A stretch of 9,737 nucleotides of DNA, from NCBI GenBank assembly GCA_009923795.1, contig RFSU01000082.1, forward strand, positions 1 through 9,737. The letters are read 5' to 3'. The position numbers were made by a program, and so were the translations under genes. Below are positions 6,461 through 9,737 of this stretch, piece after piece. Below the pieces are notes generated by a model that made no database searches, had not been told where the DNA came from, and worked only from the letters and a program-made list of their open reading frames with translations. Each line of letters opens with the position of its first letter. The first letter of the stretch is position 1. Origin of the DNA: Sphingomonadaceae bacterium (GTDB taxonomy: Bacteria; Pseudomonadota; Alphaproteobacteria; Sphingomonadales; Sphingomonadaceae).

Positions 6461-6479
6461 GGGCGGCCGAGAGCCGCCC
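6461..6479. terminator. Bidirectional hairpin between convergent maoC-like gene and grpE
   Basis: GGGCGGC at 6461-6467 and GCCGCCC at 6473-6479 form a perfect 7-bp GC stem with a five-base CGAGA loop, in the 32-base gap between two converging genes. The position is right for a shared terminator. No T-tract follows on either strand, so it may act weakly or mainly protect 3' ends. Confidence 0.6.
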
Positions 6480-6484
6480 TGCCC

Positions 6485-7018
6485 TTAGTCCGCTTTCTTG
6501 GCGACGCCCACCATTGCGGGGCGCAACAGGCGATCCTTGATCATATAGCCCGGCTGCATTTCCTGAATGACGGTGCCGGGTTCGGCATCGCTGGGGATTT
6601 CAACCATGGCCTGATGCTGGTTCGGGTCGAGCGGAAGTCCAATGGCGGCAATCCGCGTGATGCCATTGCGTTCAAAAACAGCCATGAGTTCACGCTGCGT
6701 GGCCTCAAGACCGGTGATTAGGGGCTTGTTGGCGTCATCACCCCGCATGGCTTCGGGAATAGCATCCAGCGCGCGGGACAGATTGTCTGCAACCGAAAGA
6801 ATATCACGGGCAAAGGATGTGGCGGCATATGCGCGGGCATCCTGCGCATCCTTCTCCAGACGACGGCGGACATTCTGCGTCTCTGCCTGCGCGTAAAGAA
6901 CTTGCTGACGCGCCTCTTCCAGCTCCCCAAGCAAAGCGCCCAGCGGGTCACTTCCCTCTGGTGCGGTCTGGGCCAGATCATCGGCCGGCGTGTCGTTGTT
7001 CAACTCTTCGTTGCTCAT
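6485..7018 (-). CDS. grpE: Nucleotide exchange factor GrpE (DnaK co-chaperone)
   Basis: GrpE is the dimeric nucleotide exchange factor that releases ADP from DnaK in the cytoplasm. The 177-residue protein has an acidic, disordered N-terminus (about 1-25), a long helical coiled-coil region (about 27-65, including LGELEEARQQVLYAQAETQN) and a C-terminal beta domain. The family signature is visible as LDPNQHQAM (130-138) and GYMIKDRLLRPAMVGVAK (157-174). Its ATG at 7018 overlaps the last base of the hrcA TGA (7020-7018), so translation is probably coupled to hrcA; no separate strong ribosome binding site is evident. Length and motifs are complete. Confidence 0.97.
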   Translation of the reverse strand: MSNEELNNDTPADDLAQTAPEGSDPLGALLGELEEARQQVLYAQAETQNVRRRLEKDAQDARAYAATSFARDILSVADNLSRALDAIPEAMRGDDANKPLITGLEATQRELMAVFERNGITRIAAIGLPLDPNQHQAMVEIPSDAEPGTVIQEMQPGYMIKDRLLRPAMVGVAKKAD

Positions 7019-8058
7019 CAGGTCATCAATCTCGTGAGGGTTTGTGCTGTGAAATCTACCATGGGGACGACACGGGCGTAATTCAAGCGCGTGGGTCCTA
7101 TAACACCGATCACACCCACCACACGACCATCCCGTCCATGATAGGGAGCCGCTATCACCGACGAACCGGAAAGGGCAAACAGCTTATTCTCAGCACCGAT
7201 AAAAACTTTGGTTGATGCGCCGTCGCGCGAATTTTCAAGCAGGCGGGCAATATCCTGCTTTCCTTCAATTTCATCGAGCAGATGCCGCACCCGATCCAGA
7301 TCGGCGGCCGCTGCATCATCAATCAAATGGGCCGTTCCGCGCACGATCAGCACCGGACGCTGGGCGCTGTCTTGGCTGAGGATGGCAATCCCCTTTTCCA
7401 CCAACTGCTGCGCTGCTTGATCCAGTGCTGCCCGTTCCCGATCAATATCCCGCGCCAACGCAACTGCGGCTTCGGCCAGGGTCATTCCCGCCATTCGGCT
7501 GGACATGAAATTGCCCGCTTCCACCAAGGCGGTAACGGGCAGGCCTGCCGGCAAATCAACAACACGATTTTCAACCGATCCATCCTCCCCCACAAGAACA
7601 GCCAGCGCCTGAGACGGGCTGAGGGGAACAAAGGTAAATTGCCGAAGCCGCGGCTCCTTCTTGGGCACAAGAACAATTCCGGCGCATTGCGACAGGCCGG
7701 AAAGCGCAGCAGTTGCTGCGGCCAGCGCGTCTTCAATGGGTCCGCCTTTGGAAATTCGGCCCTCAATCACGGCGCGTTCATCGGCCGTTGGTTCTGCCGC
7801 CTGCATCATGCCATCGACAAAAAGGCGTAGGCCCAATTCGGTCGGCATGCGCCCCGCCGATGTGTGCGGGGCCGCGAGCAAGCCAAGCTCTTCCAAATCC
7901 TGCATCACATTGCGGATCGATGCCGGGGACAGGTTCATCGCCCCCAATTTTGAGATGGTGCGCGATCCAATAGGCGCGCCAGACCCAAGATAGGATTCAA
8001 CAACAACCCGGAACACATCCCGTGCACGGTCAGTCAGTTCGTGAACGGGCGTTGTCAT
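7018..8058 (-). CDS. hrcA: Heat-inducible transcription repressor HrcA
   Basis: HrcA is the repressor that binds CIRCE elements, typically in front of groESL, and is kept active by GroEL. The 346-residue product has the N-terminal winged helix (about 1-105), with ELTDRARDVFRVVVESYLGS near the start and SPASIRNVMQDLEELGLL (44-61) followed by HTSAGRMPTELGLRLFVD (65-82). The central GAF-like and dimerisation region follows, including the typical RQFTFVPLSPSQALAVLVG. The start is fixed by alignment to the conserved N-terminus; there is no good Shine-Dalgarno sequence before it. It heads a hrcA-grpE operon, divergent from rph. The region upstream contains a sigma-32-type promoter but no CIRCE-like TTAGCACTC/GAGTGCTAA pair, so self-repression is not apparent here. 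Confidence 0.97.
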   Translation of the reverse strand: MTTPVHELTDRARDVFRVVVESYLGSGAPIGSRTISKLGAMNLSPASIRNVMQDLEELGLLAAPHTSAGRMPTELGLRLFVDGMMQAAEPTADERAVIEGRISKGGPIEDALAAATAALSGLSQCAGIVLVPKKEPRLRQFTFVPLSPSQALAVLVGEDGSVENRVVDLPAGLPVTALVEAGNFMSSRMAGMTLAEAAVALARDIDRERAALDQAAQQLVEKGIAILSQDSAQRPVLIVRGTAHLIDDAAAADLDRVRHLLDEIEGKQDIARLLENSRDGASTKVFIGAENKLFALSGSSVIAAPYHGRDGRVVGVIGVIGPTRLNYARVVPMVDFTAQTLTRLMT

Positions 8059-8065
8059 GCCTTTG

Positions 8066-8095
8066 ACTTAGGGGCCTTACCCCCCTTTCCGCAAG
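8066..8095 (-). promoter_or_regulatory. Putative heat-shock (sigma-32, RpoH) promoter of hrcA-grpE
   Basis: On the minus strand CTTG (8095-8092) is followed after exactly 17 bases by CCCCTAAGT (8074-8066). This fits the RpoH promoter pattern of proteobacteria (CTTG-type -35, C-rich CCCCAT-type -10). The -10 end is only seven bases from the hrcA ATG at 8058, so the predicted transcript would begin at or next to the start codon. That agrees with the missing ribosome binding site. The pattern match is seen; activity is inferred. Confidence 0.45.
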
Positions 8096-8148
8096 GGGCT
8101 GCTTCGCACCCGACGCGGCAAAGGGGCTGGCATCCCGCACCAGGGGCC
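8070..8148 (+). repeat. Four AGGGGCY repeats in the hrcA/rph divergent intergenic region
   Basis: AGGGGCC (8070-8076), AGGGGCT (8094-8100), AGGGGCT (8122-8128) and AGGGGCC (8142-8148) occur in the same orientation with start-to-start spacings of 24, 28 and 20 bases. The middle two share the longer word AAGGGGCTG. The second also forms a hairpin arm (CCCCTT 8082-8087 with AAGGGG 8093-8098). They could be regulator sites for the divergent promoters or a by-product of GC-rich composition. The region otherwise holds the rph ribosome binding site and the hrcA promoter. Confidence 0.35.
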
Positions 8149-8186
8149 GCTAGGGATTTTTCACATTCACAAAAAGGACCTTATCC

Positions 8187-8903
8187 ATGCGCCCATCCGG
8201 CCGCGCTCCAGACCAAATGCGCGAAATCACGATTGAGCCCAATTTCACCAAACATGCCGAAGGCTCTGTCCTTGTCAGCTTTGGTCACACCCGCGTTTTG
8301 GTAACCGCCAGCGTTGAAGAGCGTGTCCCGCCGTTTCTGCGCGGCAAGGGCGAAGGTTGGGTCACGGCGGAATATGGCATGCTGCCCCGCGCCACCCACA
8401 CCCGCAGCAGCCGCGAAGCGGCAAAAGGCAAGCAATCTGGCCGCACGCAGGAAATTCAACGTCTCATTGGCCGCTCATTGCGCGCGGTCGTCAACATGAA
8501 GGCTTTGGGCGAACGCCAGATCACAATCGATTGCGACGTCATTCAGGCAGATGGCGGCACGCGCACGGCCTCTATCTCTGGCGCATGGGTCGCGCTCCGG
8601 CTGGCAGTGGATAAGCTGATCGCGCAAGGTCTGCTGACCAGCGATCCGATTGAGCAACAGGTCGCGGCGATCAGCTGTGGCATTTTCAAGGGCACGCCCG
8701 TTCTGGATCTTGATTATGATGAAGATTCAAATGCGGGGGCTGATGCCAACTTCGTCCTTTTGTCGAACGGCAATATTGCCGAGGCACAGGCAACGGCAGA
8801 GGGTGAAACCTATGACGAAGAAGCCCTGCTCCGCCTGCTGCGTCTGGCGCGCATCGGCTGCACCAAAATCTTTGACGCACAGCTTCAGGCGATTGGCCGC
8901 TAA
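8187..8903 (+). CDS. rph: Ribonuclease PH
   Basis: RNase PH is a phosphate-dependent 3'-to-5' exoribonuclease that trims tRNA 3' ends and structured RNAs, working as a hexameric ring in the cytoplasm. At 238 residues it has the standard length. It opens with MRPSGRAPDQMREITIEPNF, a typical RNase PH start, then shows RVPPFLRGKGEGWVTAEYGM (46-65), TRSSREAAKGKQSGRTQEIQ (72-91), GGTRTASISG (123-132, phosphate-binding loop) and DYDEDSNAGAD (176-186) with the conserved Asp180 and Asp186. ATG 8187 has AAGGA at 8174-8178, eight bases upstream. It is the first gene of a probable rph-rdgB-hemW operon and is divergent from hrcA, a conserved alphaproteobacterial arrangement. Confidence 0.98.
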   Translation: MRPSGRAPDQMREITIEPNFTKHAEGSVLVSFGHTRVLVTASVEERVPPFLRGKGEGWVTAEYGMLPRATHTRSSREAAKGKQSGRTQEIQRLIGRSLRAVVNMKALGERQITIDCDVIQADGGTRTASISGAWVALRLAVDKLIAQGLLTSDPIEQQVAAISCGIFKGTPVLDLDYDEDSNAGADANFVLLSNGNIAEAQATAEGETYDEEALLRLLRLARIGCTKIFDAQLQAIGR

Positions 8904-8905
8904 TC

Positions 8906-9526
8906 ATGGCGCGCAAGCTCGCCCCCGGCCGTCTGGTCATTGCCAGCCATAATCAGGGCAAGGTGCGCGAAATTCGCGATCTCCTTGCCCCTTATGGCAT
9001 TGAGCCTGTGTCCGCGGGGGAACTTGATCTGCCAGAACCGGAAGAAACCGGTGTGACCTTTGCCGAAAATGCGCTGATCAAGGCGCATGCCTCTGCCCTG
9101 TCCGGCCTTCCCGCTCTGTCTGATGATAGCGGTCTAGAGGTCCGGGCTCTGGGCGGCAGGCCGGGCGTCTACACTGCGGATTGGGCGGAACGGCAATGGT
9201 TTGAAGGCCCTGAAGGCCGCGACTGGTATATGGCCATGGGCAAGGTGGAAGGCCTGCTTGCAGAACAAGGCCCCGATGTCGATCGGTCCGCCGCCTTTGT
9301 CTGCACATTGGCGCTGGTCTGGCCCGATGGCCATGAAGAGGTGTTTGAAGGCCGTGTGAACGGGCATTTGACATGGCCGCCGCGCGGTTCACTCGGCTTT
9401 GGTTATGACCCTGTCTTCGTGCCCCAAGGTGGCGCGCAGAGCTTTGCTGAAATCGACCCGGCCGAAAAACACGCGATCAGCCACCGGGCAGATGCGTTCC
9501 GCAAGCTTGTTGCGGCTGTTTTCTGA
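8906..9526 (+). CDS. rdgB: dITP/XTP pyrophosphatase (RdgB/HAM1 family)
   Basis: This Mg-dependent pyrophosphatase removes non-canonical purine triphosphates (dITP, ITP, XTP) and so prevents their incorporation into nucleic acid. The 206-residue protein has the HAM1 motifs: the substrate loop SHNQGK (14-19), TFAENALIKA (51-60), SDDSGLEV (72-79) with the catalytic Asp pair at 73-74, GFGYDP (164-169) and the base-recognition SHRADA (192-197). The usual PGVYSARWA-type segment reads PGVYTADWA here, so the Arg of the common SAR triplet is replaced by Asp, a mild variation. The ATG is two bases after the rph stop, without its own clear ribosome binding site, so translational coupling is likely. Confidence 0.97.
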   Translation: MARKLAPGRLVIASHNQGKVREIRDLLAPYGIEPVSAGELDLPEPEETGVTFAENALIKAHASALSGLPALSDDSGLEVRALGGRPGVYTADWAERQWFEGPEGRDWYMAMGKVEGLLAEQGPDVDRSAAFVCTLALVWPDGHEEVFEGRVNGHLTWPPRGSLGFGYDPVFVPQGGAQSFAEIDPAEKHAISHRADAFRKLVAAVF

Positions 9527-9533
9527 TTTTGGG

Positions 9534-9737
9534 ATGACCAATCCTCTGGCCCTCTACATCCACTGGCCGTTCTGCGTCTCCAAATGCCCCTATTGCGACT
9601 TTAACAGCCATGTTCGTGAGGGCATCGACATGGCCCAGTGGCAGCACGCGCTCTGCGCCGACATGGCTTATGAAGCCGCCCTAACCGGCGGTCGGCCGCT
9701 GACCTCCATCTTCTTCGGCGGGGGCACGCCTTCTCTC
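9534..9737 (+). CDS. hemW: Radical SAM protein HemW-like (heme chaperone), N-terminal part, cut by window edge
   Basis: The 68 visible codons open a radical SAM enzyme. YIHWPFCVSKCPYCDFN (8-24) contains the CxxxCxxC cluster motif (Cys14, Cys18, Cys21) that binds the 4Fe-4S cluster, and FGGGTPSL (61-68) is the SAM-binding glycine motif. The short N-terminus before the cysteines (13 residues) fits HemW, the protein formerly called oxygen-independent coproporphyrinogen oxidase-like; true HemN has a longer N-terminus. The ATG lies seven bases after the rdgB stop and has only a weak GGG before it. It ends at the window boundary, so the C-terminal HemW domain cannot be checked. The HemW assignment rests also on the rph-rdgB-hemW order. 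Confidence 0.93.
   Translation, partial: MTNPLALYIHWPFCVSKCPYCDFNSHVREGIDMAQWQHALCADMAYEAALTGGRPLTSIFFGGGTPSL

Noticed and set aside
7282..7830. 182-residue plus-strand frame inside hrcA
   Set aside because: Antisense to a clear HrcA, with no motif or start signal.
8059..8186. CIRCE operator (TTAGCACTC-N9-GAGTGCTAA) expected near hrcA
   Set aside because: No sequence resembling either arm is present in this intergenic region on either strand.

Overview
This window looks like ordinary chromosome of an alphaproteobacterium, most likely a sphingomonad (Sphingomonadales). The evidence is gene order and protein character: glyQ-glyS divergent from rplY-pth-ychF, then hrcA-grpE divergent from rph-rdgB-hemW. 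Both arrangements are familiar in alphaproteobacteria. The genus assignment is inference, because no 16S or other phylogenetic marker is present.

Layout. On the minus strand at the left are the glycyl-tRNA synthetase genes: glyQ (1690 down to 803) and the first 266 codons of glyS (800 down to the window edge). A 184-base divergent intergenic region follows; it holds a possible short leader ORF and a strong inverted repeat. On the plus strand come rplY (ribosomal protein L25/CTC), pth (peptidyl-tRNA hydrolase, GTG start) and ychF (ribosome-associated GTPase-family ATPase). The ychF frame carries one extra G near codon 279, which splits the P-loop domain from the TGS domain.

Immediately downstream are the least ordinary genes: a small exported Cys/His/Met-containing protein (4249-4581) and a large exported, probably outer-membrane, protein with a His/Met-rich N-terminus (4618-5904). 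They look like an envelope metal-handling pair, copper being the best guess. A perfect 7-base inverted repeat lies between them. A MaoC-type hydratase gene (6003-6452) follows, and converges on grpE across a GC-rich hairpin.

On the minus strand, hrcA and grpE overlap by one base and form a heat-shock operon. A good sigma-32-type promoter lies so close to the hrcA ATG that the message may be leaderless. No CIRCE-like element is visible. Divergently, rph, rdgB and the start of hemW form a tightly packed plus-strand operon that runs off the right edge.

Most of the window is translation, RNA and protein quality-control housekeeping: tRNA charging, 5S rRNA binding, peptidyl-tRNA recycling, tRNA 3' processing, nucleotide-pool cleaning and chaperone control. 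No mobile element, CRISPR array, tRNA, rRNA or obvious phage gene was seen. The points worth a second look are the ychF frameshift, the putative metal pair, the rplY leader and the hrcA promoter region.
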